From positions 3,417,501 through 3,481,500 of the forward strand of contig NZ_CP024923.1 of NCBI RefSeq assembly GCF_002796605.1: 64,000 bases of DNA. Reading direction: 5' to 3'. The DNA comes from Sphingomonas psychrotolerans (GTDB lineage Bacteria; Pseudomonadota; Alphaproteobacteria; Sphingomonadales; Sphingomonadaceae). The stretch's first letter is position 1. Every line of letters begins with the position of its first letter. The notes under the pieces are model-generated. The model was not told the DNA's origin. It did no database searches and worked only from the letters and a program-made list of their open reading frames with translations. The position numbers and the translations under genes were made by a program. This document shows, in pieces, positions 1 to 7,401 of this stretch.

Positions 1-1
1 C

Positions 2-598
2 CTGCGCTGGCTGGTCGATCAGCCGGCGGCGCTGTTCGGCTTCGGCATCCCGCCGGCGCAATATGACTTGCTCAAAGCGGACGACGCGCAGGGCATCACC
101 GGCGCGCTGAAGAGCCGGTTACGCAAGCTCGCCTGCGACTTCGATCTCAAGGACAATTTCTACGCGTGGCAGGCGTTCGGCCGCGGCTATGGCAAGCACG
201 CCGACGCGCCGCTGCCGCCCTATCTGCAGGCCGCGCGGTACGGCGAGGTTCACGCGCGTGCCGACCGCGTCGAGATCCGGCACCAGAACATGGCGGATTA
301 TCTTGAGAGCATGCCGGCCCAGTCGCTCGACCGCTATGTGCTGCTCGACGCGCAGGACTGGATGACCGACGCCCAGCTCACCCGGATCTGGAGCGAGATC
401 ACGCGCACTGCCAGGCCGGATGCGCGGGTGCTCTATCGCACCGCCGCGGCGCCCGACGTTGTGGCGGGGCATGTGCCACCGACGATCCTCAACCAATGGC
501 AATATGCGGATCCGGCGCAGCGCGCCGACTGGACCCGGCGTGATCGCTCGTCGGTCTATGGTGCCACGCATCTCTGGACGCTGAAGCCGCACCTGTGA
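2..598 (+). CDS. btaA: BtaA, SAM:diacylglycerol 3-amino-3-carboxypropyltransferase (5'-truncated)
   Basis: The C-terminal 198 residues of a DUF3419/BtaA protein; the frame is open to the window edge, so the start lies outside. BtaA moves the aminocarboxypropyl group of S-adenosylmethionine to diacylglycerol, the first step of betaine lipid (DGTS) synthesis at the inner membrane. Seen here are the family's conserved C-terminal pieces: a LKDNFYAWQAFGRGY block, the LLDAQDWM segment, and an ending with ARVLYRTAA and SVYGATHLW. The stop overlaps the GTG start of the next gene by 4 bp (GTGA), and that gene is a BtaB-type methyltransferase, which supports the call strongly. Confidence 0.9.
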   Translation: MRWLVDQPAALFGFGIPPAQYDLLKADDAQGITGALKSRLRKLACDFDLKDNFYAWQAFGRGYGKHADAPLPPYLQAARYGEVHARADRVEIRHQNMADYLESMPAQSLDRYVLLDAQDWMTDAQLTRIWSEITRTARPDARVLYRTAAAPDVVAGHVPPTILNQWQYADPAQRADWTRRDRSSVYGATHLWTLKPHL

Positions 599-1251
599 GC
601 GCTTCGCGGGCCGATCAGAAGGCGCTGATGGACGACGTCTATGGACTTCATCGCCATTTCTACGACTTCACGCGCAAATTCTATCTGTTCGGCCGCGATC
701 GGCTGATCCGCAGCCTCGCGCCGCCGCCGGGCGGGGCGGTGCTTGAAGTGGGCTGCGGCACCGCGCGCAATCTGACGGTTGCCGCCAAGGCATGGCCTGA
801 CGCGCGTTTCTATGGCTTCGACATCAGCGAGGCGATGCTCGATACGGCGCGCAAGTCGGTCGCGAAGCATGGCCTCGCGGACAATATCCGCCTCGCGCAA
901 GGCGATGCGGCCTGTTTCGACACGGGCACGCTGTTCGGCCTCGACACGGTCGATCGGGTGTTCATGAGCTATACGCTATCGATGATCCCGCCATGGCAGG
1001 AGGCGATCGAACGCGGCGCGGCGTGCCTTGCGCCCGGCGGCAGCCTGCACATCGTCGATTTCGGCCAGTATGAGCGGCTGCCGGGCTGGGCGAAGCGGTT
1101 CCACTTCAAGTCGCTCAACGATTTTCACGTCTTCCCGCGGCGCGAATTGCCGGCAGTGCTCAAGCGCGTGGCCGAAGATCAGGATCTGGCGCTCGAATTC
1201 ACGCCGCTCTATCGCGGCTACGCTTGGAGTGCGGTGCTCCGCAGGCGCTAG
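595..1251 (+). CDS. btaB: BtaB-type N-methyltransferase, betaine lipid synthesis
   Basis: A 218-residue class I SAM methyltransferase. Motif I (VLEVGCGTARNL) sits at about residues 49-60 and is followed by a GFDISEAMLDTA strand/helix typical of the fold. In the betaine lipid pathway BtaB methylates the amine of diacylglycerylhomoserine three times to give DGTS. The function rests on position: the GTG start overlaps the btaA stop. By sequence alone it would be only a SAM methyltransferase. In other proteobacteria btaAB is usually induced by phosphate limitation; no Pho box can be judged because the promoter lies outside the window. Confidence 0.85.
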   Translation: MSASRADQKALMDDVYGLHRHFYDFTRKFYLFGRDRLIRSLAPPPGGAVLEVGCGTARNLTVAAKAWPDARFYGFDISEAMLDTARKSVAKHGLADNIRLAQGDAACFDTGTLFGLDTVDRVFMSYTLSMIPPWQEAIERGAACLAPGGSLHIVDFGQYERLPGWAKRFHFKSLNDFHVFPRRELPAVLKRVAEDQDLALEFTPLYRGYAWSAVLRRR

Positions 1252-1267
1252 CGGGGTGGTGGAACGG

Positions 1268-1783
1268 ATGCAGTGGCGCATCAGGGAGGCGAAAGCCGGC
1301 GATTCCGAGTGCCTGGCATTGATCGGCGCCGCGACGTTCCTCGAAACCTTTGCAGGCGTGCTCGACGGTTCGGCGATCGTGGCGCATTGCTCGAAGGAGC
1401 ACAGCGCGGCTGCTTATCACCGCTATCTGGCAGCAGGCGCCGAGGCATGGCTCGCCGAGGCGGACGAAGGCGGCGCGCCGATCGGCTTTGCCTTGCTTGC
1501 GACGGCGGACCTGCCCGGCGGCGATCCAGCGGTGGATCTCGAGCTCAAGCGGATTTACAGCCTGTCGCGCTTCCACGGCACGGGCCTTGGTTCCGCATTG
1601 ATGGAAGTCGTGATCGCCGCCGCCGCGGGCCGCGCGGAGCGGCTCTTGCTCGGCGTCTATGCCGGCAACAGTCGCGCGCTCGCTTTCTATCATAAGCACG
1701 GGTTCGAGCAGATCGGCGAGCGGCGCTTCAGGGTCGGCGCGCGCGATTATGACGATCGCGTGCTGGCGAGGAGTATGGCCTGA
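1268..1783 (+). CDS. GNAT family N-acetyltransferase
   Basis: A 171-residue GNAT protein starting at ATG 1268, 16 bp after btaB. The acetyl-CoA pyrophosphate-binding motif appears as RFHGTGLGSAL at about residues 101-111, and the C-terminal NSRALAFYHKHGF signature (beta-6/alpha-4) is present. The N-terminal IREAKAGDSECLALIG strand/helix is also typical. The substrate cannot be told; RimI-like or small-molecule acetylation are both possible. It may be read through from btaAB, but nothing links it to lipid synthesis. Two GTG codons just upstream (1256, 1259) are weaker start candidates. Confidence 0.85.
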   Translation: MQWRIREAKAGDSECLALIGAATFLETFAGVLDGSAIVAHCSKEHSAAAYHRYLAAGAEAWLAEADEGGAPIGFALLATADLPGGDPAVDLELKRIYSLSRFHGTGLGSALMEVVIAAAAGRAERLLLGVYAGNSRALAFYHKHGFEQIGERRFRVGARDYDDRVLARSMA

Positions 1784-1788
1784 CCCGA

Positions 1789-3033
1789 TCAGGCCGCCAG
1801 CCGAAGCTCGAGCCGACCCCAGATTTCGACGAGAGCGTCGACGAGTTCGCGCATCATCGCTTCGTCATGGGCTGGGCCGGGAGTGAAGCGCAGCCGCTCG
1901 GTGCCGCGCGGGACGGTGGGGTAGTTGATCGGCTGGACGTAGACGCCGTATTCGGCGAGCAGCACGTCGCTGATCTTCTTGGCCTTGACCGGATCGCCGA
2001 CCATCAGCGGCACGATGTGGGTGGTCGAAGGCAGCACCGGCAGCCCCGCCTCGGCCATCAGCGCCTTGAGCGTCGCCGCCGCAGCCTGCTGGCCGTCGCG
2101 CTCGGCGGTGGACGCCTTGAGATGTTTGACGCTGGCGAGTGCGCCCGCGACGAGCACCGGCGACAGCGAAGTGGTGAAGATGAAGCCCGGGGCATAGCTG
2201 CGGATCACGTCGATGATCACTTGATCGGCGGCGATATAGCCCCCCATCACCCCGAACGCCTTGCCCAGTGTGCCTTCGATGATCGTGATGCGATCGGCCA
2301 CTGCGTCCCGCTCGGAGATGCCGCCGCCGCGTGCGCCGTACATGCCCACGGCATGGACTTCGTCGAGATAGGTCAGTGCGTTATATTTGTCGGCAAGGTC
2401 GCAGATTGCGGCGATCGGTGCGATGTCGGCGTCCATCGAATAGACGCTCTCGAACGCGATCAGCTTGGGCGCGCCCGGATCGTCGGCGGCGAGCAGTTCC
2501 TCGAGATGGGCGAGATCATTGTGGCGGAACACGCGCTTCTCGCAGCCCGAATTGCGGATGCCGGCGATCATCGAGGCGTGGTTGAGTTCGTCCGAATAGA
2601 CGATGCAGCCCGGCATCAATCTGGCGAGCGTCGACAGCGTCGCCTCGTTCGAGACATAGCCCGAAGTGAACAGCAGTGCGCCTTGCTTGCCGTGCAGTTC
2701 GGCGAGCTCATGCTCGAGCTCGATATGGTAATGGGTGTTGCCGCCGATGTTGCGTGTGCCCCCCGAGCCGGCGCCGACATCGTGGAGCGCTTCCTCCATC
2801 GCCGCGATCACATCCGGGTGCTGGCCCATTGCGAGATAGTCGTTCGAACACCACACCACGATCGGCTTGGGACCGTTATGCCCCGCGAAGCAGCGCGCAT
2901 TGGGGTAGGCGCCCTTGTTGCGCAAAACGTCGATGAACACCCGGTAGCGGCCCTCGGCGTGCAATCGGTCGATCGCCTGATTGAAGACCCGCGAATAGTC
3001 GATTGCGGGCGCGGGGCTGTCCTTCGTGTGCAT
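1789..3033 (-). CDS. hemA: 5-aminolevulinate synthase
   Basis: This 414-residue PLP enzyme condenses glycine and succinyl-CoA to 5-aminolevulinate, the committed step of haem synthesis by the C4 route used in alphaproteobacteria. Seen: the [17 protein letters not shown] block at about 87-103, [11 protein letters not shown] at about 223-233 with the PLP-contacting Asp, and the PLP lysine in EGTLGKAFG (about K258). ATG 3033 was chosen because a GGGAG Shine-Dalgarno lies about 8 bp upstream and the protein then has normal length; a longer open frame to 3159 has no family support. It ends 6 bp from the convergent GNAT gene. No FNR-type box was found upstream, unlike some alphaproteobacterial hemA genes. 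Confidence 0.97.
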   Translation of the reverse strand: MHTKDSPAPAIDYSRVFNQAIDRLHAEGRYRVFIDVLRNKGAYPNARCFAGHNGPKPIVVWCSNDYLAMGQHPDVIAAMEEALHDVGAGSGGTRNIGGNTHYHIELEHELAELHGKQGALLFTSGYVSNEATLSTLARLMPGCIVYSDELNHASMIAGIRNSGCEKRVFRHNDLAHLEELLAADDPGAPKLIAFESVYSMDADIAPIAAICDLADKYNALTYLDEVHAVGMYGARGGGISERDAVADRITIIEGTLGKAFGVMGGYIAADQVIIDVIRSYAPGFIFTTSLSPVLVAGALASVKHLKASTAERDGQQAAAATLKALMAEAGLPVLPSTTHIVPLMVGDPVKAKKISDVLLAEYGVYVQPINYPTVPRGTERLRFTPGPAHDEAMMRELVDALVEIWGRLELRLAA

Positions 3034-3235
3034 GGGCCCGCTCCCTACCCCCAAAATTCGTCGAATTCCAGCCATTCGGTCCAAGCGAAGGCGACATCGT
3101 CTATGCGTAACCGATATGCCGCATTCGAGGCTGGAGCGATAGAAAAGCTTCGAAACCATGCGGTAAAGGTGGGACGCTGATCATGATGCTCAAGCGAACG
3201 GATCGCTATTCGAACCTATTGCAGAATTCGGTAGC

Positions 3236-4030
3236 CTAGAGCGTCTCGATTTCACTCAGTCCGAAACGCGCCAGCGCGGGCACAAGGGTTTCGGTATGTG
3301 CGTTCCTCGCCGTGAAGACTGCGCGTCCGGGCATCGCCGACGGCCATTCCTGACCCGAAGTCAGATACGCCACCCGCCTTGCGATCCCCGGACCCCCGTC
3401 GATGAAAGCGATCTTGCCGCCGGTGGCGGCGTCGAGTTCGTCCCCAAGCAACGGGAAATGGGTGCAGGCATTGACGATCACGTCGATCGCCTCGGCGCGC
3501 TCCTGCGACAGAAGCCCGGCCAAGGCGTCGCGAACCGACTCGATCGAAGGCCGCTCTCTGCCGAGCGCGGTTTCGGCGAGTTCGACCAGTTCGGCCGATC
3601 CGTGCCGGAGCACCGTGCAATCCGCAGCGAAACGCGCGGCGAGGTCGTCGACATAAGGCTGGCGAACCGTCGCCGCAGTGCCGAGCACTCCTATCACTCG
3701 CGTCCGGCTCAGTTCGGCCGCCGGCTTGATCGCGGGAACCGTGCCGACGATCGGCACGTCGAGTGCGGCGCGGACGTGCTGGAGGGCGATCGTCGAGGCG
3801 GTGTTGCAGGCGATGACGATCAACCGCGGGTCGTAGCGCTCGGCGAGGCGGCCGAGCAATGCAGGCACGCGCGTCGCGATCTCGGCCTCGCTGCGCGTGC
3901 CATAAGGGAATCCGGCCGAATCGGCGACGTAGATCAACGGCGCGTGCGGTAGCAGCCGGGCCGTCGGCGCGAGAACGGAGAGGCCGCCAACGCCGGAATC
4001 GAAGAACAGGATCGGGCGGCGATCAGCCAT
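3236..4030 (-). CDS. murI: Glutamate racemase
   Basis: The 264-residue enzyme makes D-glutamate for peptidoglycan in the cytoplasm. The N-terminal FFDSGVGGLSVL motif (about 9-20) and the two catalytic cysteines, in IACNTAST (about C75) and NACTHFPLL (about C189), are all present. Start ATG 4030 gives the usual family length. It is divergent from plsY. About 200 bp separate its end from the hemA start on the same strand, so hemA probably has its own promoter. Confidence 0.95.
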   Translation of the reverse strand: MADRRPILFFDSGVGGLSVLAPTARLLPHAPLIYVADSAGFPYGTRSEAEIATRVPALLGRLAERYDPRLIVIACNTASTIALQHVRAALDVPIVGTVPAIKPAAELSRTRVIGVLGTAATVRQPYVDDLAARFAADCTVLRHGSAELVELAETALGRERPSIESVRDALAGLLSQERAEAIDVIVNACTHFPLLGDELDAATGGKIAFIDGGPGIARRVAYLTSGQEWPSAMPGRAVFTARNAHTETLVPALARFGLSEIETL

Positions 4031-4132
4031 GGCGGGCGCATGGCCTGCTGCCGATGCGCCGTCAACCGCGGCGGACGAGCGGTTGCACCCTGCCCGACAT
4101 GGATTATGCTGGTGGCGACAGGGGGTTCTGAA

Positions 4133-4738
4133 TTGCCAACCGAAATCGTCTGGATGCCGCCGGCCGCCGCTATTCTGCTCGGCTATCTGCTGGGCTCGAT
4201 CCCGTTCGGCGTGCTGCTTACGCGCCTCGGCGGTGCTGGTGATCTGCGTCAGATCGGCTCGGGCAATATCGGCGCCACCAACGTGCTGCGCACCGGCCGC
4301 AAGGGGCTGGCCGCCGCGACTTTGCTCCTCGATCTCGCCAAGGGCGCCGCGGCGGTGCTGCTTGCTGAGTGGCTGCTGCCGGGAACCGCGGTGCTCGCGG
4401 GCATGGGCGCGTTCCTCGGGCATTGCTATCCTGTGTGGCTGCGGTTCAAAGGCGGCAAGGGCGTGGCGACCTTGATGGGCATCGTCGTCGCGCTGCATTG
4501 GCCCTCGGGTCTCGTCTATGCCGCAGTCTGGCTCGGCCTGCTCGCGGCGCTGCGCATTTCCTCGCTTGCCGGGATCACCGCAGCGATCAGCGCGCCGGTG
4601 AGCGCCGCCTTCTGGGGCCGTATCGACCTCGTCCTGCTGCTGCTCGCGCTCGCGCTGATCGTGCTGTGGAAGCACCGCGAAAATATCGATCGGCTGCTGA
4701 GCGGCACCGAGCCGCGCATCGGCAGCAAGCGTGGCTGA
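4133..4738 (+). CDS. plsY: Glycerol-3-phosphate acyltransferase PlsY
   Basis: An integral membrane enzyme of about 201 residues that acylates glycerol-3-phosphate from acyl-phosphate, the first step of phospholipid synthesis. Family blocks seen: GYLLGSIPFGVLLTR (motif 1), GSGNIGATNVLRTGRK (motif 2) and GHCYPVWLRFKGGKGVAT (motif 3). Five or so hydrophobic segments are evident. TTG 4133 is preferred because GGGGG lies 8 bp upstream and it matches the family N terminus; ATG 4106 (27 bp upstream) is the alternative. Its stop overlaps dprA by 8 bp. Confidence 0.93.
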   Translation: MPTEIVWMPPAAAILLGYLLGSIPFGVLLTRLGGAGDLRQIGSGNIGATNVLRTGRKGLAAATLLLDLAKGAAAVLLAEWLLPGTAVLAGMGAFLGHCYPVWLRFKGGKGVATLMGIVVALHWPSGLVYAAVWLGLLAALRISSLAGITAAISAPVSAAFWGRIDLVLLLLALALIVLWKHRENIDRLLSGTEPRIGSKRG

Positions 4739-5813
4739 TTCGCGCGAGCCGCGGCTTCGGTTGCTGCGGTCGGCGAATATCGGTCCGATCACCTGGCGCC
4801 AGCTGATCGCGCGCTTCGGCACTGCGGAGGCGGCGCTCGACGCGCTGCCGATGCTTGCGGCGCGGGGCGGCGGGCGCGCGCCGAGGATCGCAGATGCGGG
4901 CTCGATCCGGCGCGAGATCGCGGCGGTCGAGAAATTGGGCGCGCGGTATTTGTTTCTCGGCGATCCGGACTATCCAGCGCTGCTCGCCGAGATCGAGAGC
5001 GCTCCCCCGGCGCTGATCTTGCGCGGACGGCTCGAACTAGCGGCGCGCACCTGCGTCGCGATGGTCGGAGCGCGCAACGCTTCTGCCGCCGCCTGCCGCT
5101 TCGCACGGCAGCTGGCGCTCGGACTGGCCGACGAGGGTGCCACCGTGGTGTCCGGGCTTGCGCGCGGAATCGATACCGCAGCGCATATCGGCGCGCTCGC
5201 CGGCGGCACGATCGGCGTCATCGCCAGCGGCATCGACATCGCCTTTCCCCCCGAGAATGCCGCGCTGCAGGAACGCGTCGCCCGCGAAGGCCTGCTCGTC
5301 GCCGAGCAGCCGCCGGGCACCGAGCCGCTTGCCCGCTTCTTCCCGTCGCGCAACCGGATCATTGCCGGGCTGGCCACGGGCACCGTGGTCGTGGAGGCGG
5401 CGCCGCGATCGGGTTCGCTGATCACGGCGCGCATCGCGGCGGAAGCGGGGCGCGAAGTGATGGCAGTGCCGGGTTCGCCGCTCGATCCGCGCGCGCAAGG
5501 CTGCAATCTGCTGATCCGCGAAGGCGCGACGCTCGTCCAGTCGGTCGACGACATCCTCGAGATGATCCGGCCGATCGATGCCCGGGCAGTGCGCTCTCCG
5601 GTGGATCCGTTCGACCCTCCGCCGCCGCTCGATGCCGGCGACGCCGACCGCCGCACGATCGTCGGCCTGCTCGGCCCGGTGCCGGTCGCGGTCGACGAAC
5701 TGATCCGCCAGTCGGGCCTCGCGCCAGCGGTGGTACAGACAGTGCTGCTCGAGCTCGAGCTGGCCGGGCGCCTCGATCGCCATGCCGGCGGTCGCGCAAG
5801 TTTGATCGGATAA
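4731..5813 (+). CDS. dprA: DNA processing protein DprA
   Basis: A 360-residue DprA (Smf). It binds single-stranded DNA entering the cell and loads RecA during natural transformation. An N-terminal helix-hairpin-helix-like segment (about 1-60) precedes the Rossmann-like core with VGARNAS, VVSGLARGIDTAAH, and FPSRNRIIAGL. A C-terminal winged-helix (DML1-like) domain follows, with VAVDELIRQSGL and LELELAGRLDRHAGG. The GTG start at 4731 lies inside plsY (8-bp overlap), implying translational coupling. The plsY-dprA pair is common in proteobacteria, often followed by topA, which lies 1.6 kb away here. Confidence 0.95.
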   Translation: MADSREPRLRLLRSANIGPITWRQLIARFGTAEAALDALPMLAARGGGRAPRIADAGSIRREIAAVEKLGARYLFLGDPDYPALLAEIESAPPALILRGRLELAARTCVAMVGARNASAAACRFARQLALGLADEGATVVSGLARGIDTAAHIGALAGGTIGVIASGIDIAFPPENAALQERVAREGLLVAEQPPGTEPLARFFPSRNRIIAGLATGTVVVEAAPRSGSLITARIAAEAGREVMAVPGSPLDPRAQGCNLLIREGATLVQSVDDILEMIRPIDARAVRSPVDPFDPPPPLDAGDADRRTIVGLLGPVPVAVDELIRQSGLAPAVVQTVLLELELAGRLDRHAGGRASLIG

Positions 5814-5891
5814 AGCAAAACCATCTCCCCGCCGTCTGGCAAGTCCCGGGGCGCCGCCTACATCGCGATGAGCAGCCCGAGGAGACTATGC

Positions 5892-6779
5892 ATGGCCGAC
5901 GCCCCCGATCCCGCCGACAACCAGCCCGCGGGCTATGTGCCGCCCAGGGTCTGGACGTGGGAGCAGCCAAGCGGCGGCCAGTTCGCCAATATCAACCGGC
6001 CGGTCTCGGGCGCGACGCACGACAAGGCGCTGCAGCGCGGCAAGCATCCGATCCAGCTTTATTCGCTCGGTACGCCCAACGGGCAGAAGGTGACGATCCT
6101 GCTCGAGGAACTGCTCGCCGCGGAGCATCAGGGTGCCGAATATGACGCGTGGAAGATCGACATCGGCAATGGCGACCAGTTCGGCAGCGGATTCGTCTCG
6201 ATCAATCCCAATTCCAAGATTCCCGCACTGGTCGATCACTCTGTCGATCCCGCGATCCGCGTGTTCGAGAGCGGGGCGATCCTCGTCTATCTCGCCGAGA
6301 AATTCGGGGCTTTCCTCCCCGCCGACCCGGCGAAGCGCGTCGCGACGCTGAGCTGGCTGATGTGGCAGATGGGATCGGCGCCATTCCTCGGTGGCGGCTT
6401 CGGCCATTTCTATGTCTATGCGCCGTTCAAAATCGAGTATGCGATCAATCGCTATGCGATGGAAGTGAAGCGCCAGTTCCACGTGCTCGACACGCACCTT
6501 GCCGAGAATCGCTATCTGGCGGGGGACGAATACACCATCGCCGACATGGCGGTCTGGCCTTGGTATGGCAGCGTGGCGCGCGGCGACGCCTATACTGGCG
6601 CGGCCGAGTTCCTGAACACTGCCGAATACCAGCATTTCAATCGCTGGGCCGAAGAAGTCGCCGGGCGCGAGCCGGTGCAGCGCGGGCGCCTCGTCAATCG
6701 CGGCTCGGGGCCGGAGGACCAGCGCCTCGCCGAGCGCCACGATGCCGCCGACATCGACGCAGTCCGCGCTCGAATGTAG
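5892..6779 (+). CDS. yghU: YghU-type glutathione transferase (disulfide-bond reductase)
   Basis: A 295-residue Nu-class glutathione transferase. E. coli YghU binds two glutathiones and has disulfide-bond reductase activity in the cytosol. The N-terminal extension with YVPPRVW and GGQFANINRP, the LYSLGTPNGQKVTILLEEL thioredoxin-like segment and NPNSKIPALVDH are diagnostic of YghU, as is GGGFGHFYVYAP in the helical domain. ATG 5892 follows a GAGGAG-like Shine-Dalgarno at about 5878-5884 and gives near-normal family length. It stands alone between dprA and the divergently oriented 6789-7286 gene. Confidence 0.93.
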   Translation: MADAPDPADNQPAGYVPPRVWTWEQPSGGQFANINRPVSGATHDKALQRGKHPIQLYSLGTPNGQKVTILLEELLAAEHQGAEYDAWKIDIGNGDQFGSGFVSINPNSKIPALVDHSVDPAIRVFESGAILVYLAEKFGAFLPADPAKRVATLSWLMWQMGSAPFLGGGFGHFYVYAPFKIEYAINRYAMEVKRQFHVLDTHLAENRYLAGDEYTIADMAVWPWYGSVARGDAYTGAAEFLNTAEYQHFNRWAEEVAGREPVQRGRLVNRGSGPEDQRLAERHDAADIDAVRARM

Positions 6780-6788
6780 CCCGGCGGT

Positions 6789-7286
6789 CTAGCGGCAGGC
6801 GGCCTCCTTCGAATCCGCGCGACACAGCGTCGCGCGATCGAGCTGGGCGCGGGCCCAGGCTGCCTGCTGGGCGCCCGGCGTGGAGCGGAAGGCGACTTGC
6901 AGAATGTACAGCCGCGCCCCGCCGGCGACGGTGCGCTGGAACATCGTCTCTGGCTTGCCGGTCTGCGGGTTGCGCGGACAATCGATCCGGATGTCGACAC
7001 CGCGAGGCCCGGCGACCGGATCGCTGGCCTTCGCGCCCACGCAGGCCTGTCGCCAGCTGGCGGCCATGCGAACGGCGAACTGCAGCGGGTCGATCGGGCC
7101 CCGGCTGATCCGGGTGATCATCCGCGTCCAGTTCTGGACCGTTTCCCCCTTGGGCACCTGCTCTTCGATACTGGCCTGCGGCGTCTCCTGATGATGCCCG
7201 ACAACGAAGCCGTGGGCCGCGGGCCAGACCAGCCTTTCGCCTTGCTGCGCACCGATCAGGGTCGCGAGCGTCAACCATGCCAGCAT
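6789..7286 (-). CDS. Secreted hypothetical protein
   Basis: A 165-residue protein not assigned to a family with confidence. ATG 7286 has an AAGGGGA Shine-Dalgarno nearby and begins a short hydrophobic signal-like segment (MLAWLTLATLIGAQQ). The mature part has four cysteines and no recognised motif; two of them are in QACVGAK and RIDCPRN. The pattern (signal, about 150 residues, spaced cysteines) suggests a small periplasmic protein. It is divergent from topA. Confidence 0.7.
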   Translation of the reverse strand: MLAWLTLATLIGAQQGERLVWPAAHGFVVGHHQETPQASIEEQVPKGETVQNWTRMITRISRGPIDPLQFAVRMAASWRQACVGAKASDPVAGPRGVDIRIDCPRNPQTGKPETMFQRTVAGGARLYILQVAFRSTPGAQQAAWARAQLDRATLCRADSKEAACR

Positions 7287-7401
7287 CGAACATCCCCTTT
7301 TTCCTTGGCCCCGGGGCGCATCCCGTTGCACGGGGCCGCTTGACGGCTCCCGCCGCCGGTCCCCACCTTACACGCGTACACGTGAGGATAGCTTAACCCC
7401 C

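Noticed and set aside
3034..3235. FNR box upstream of hemA
   Set aside because: The nearest look-alike (TTGAGCATCATGATC on the gene strand) does not keep the TTGAT-N4-ATCAA symmetry.
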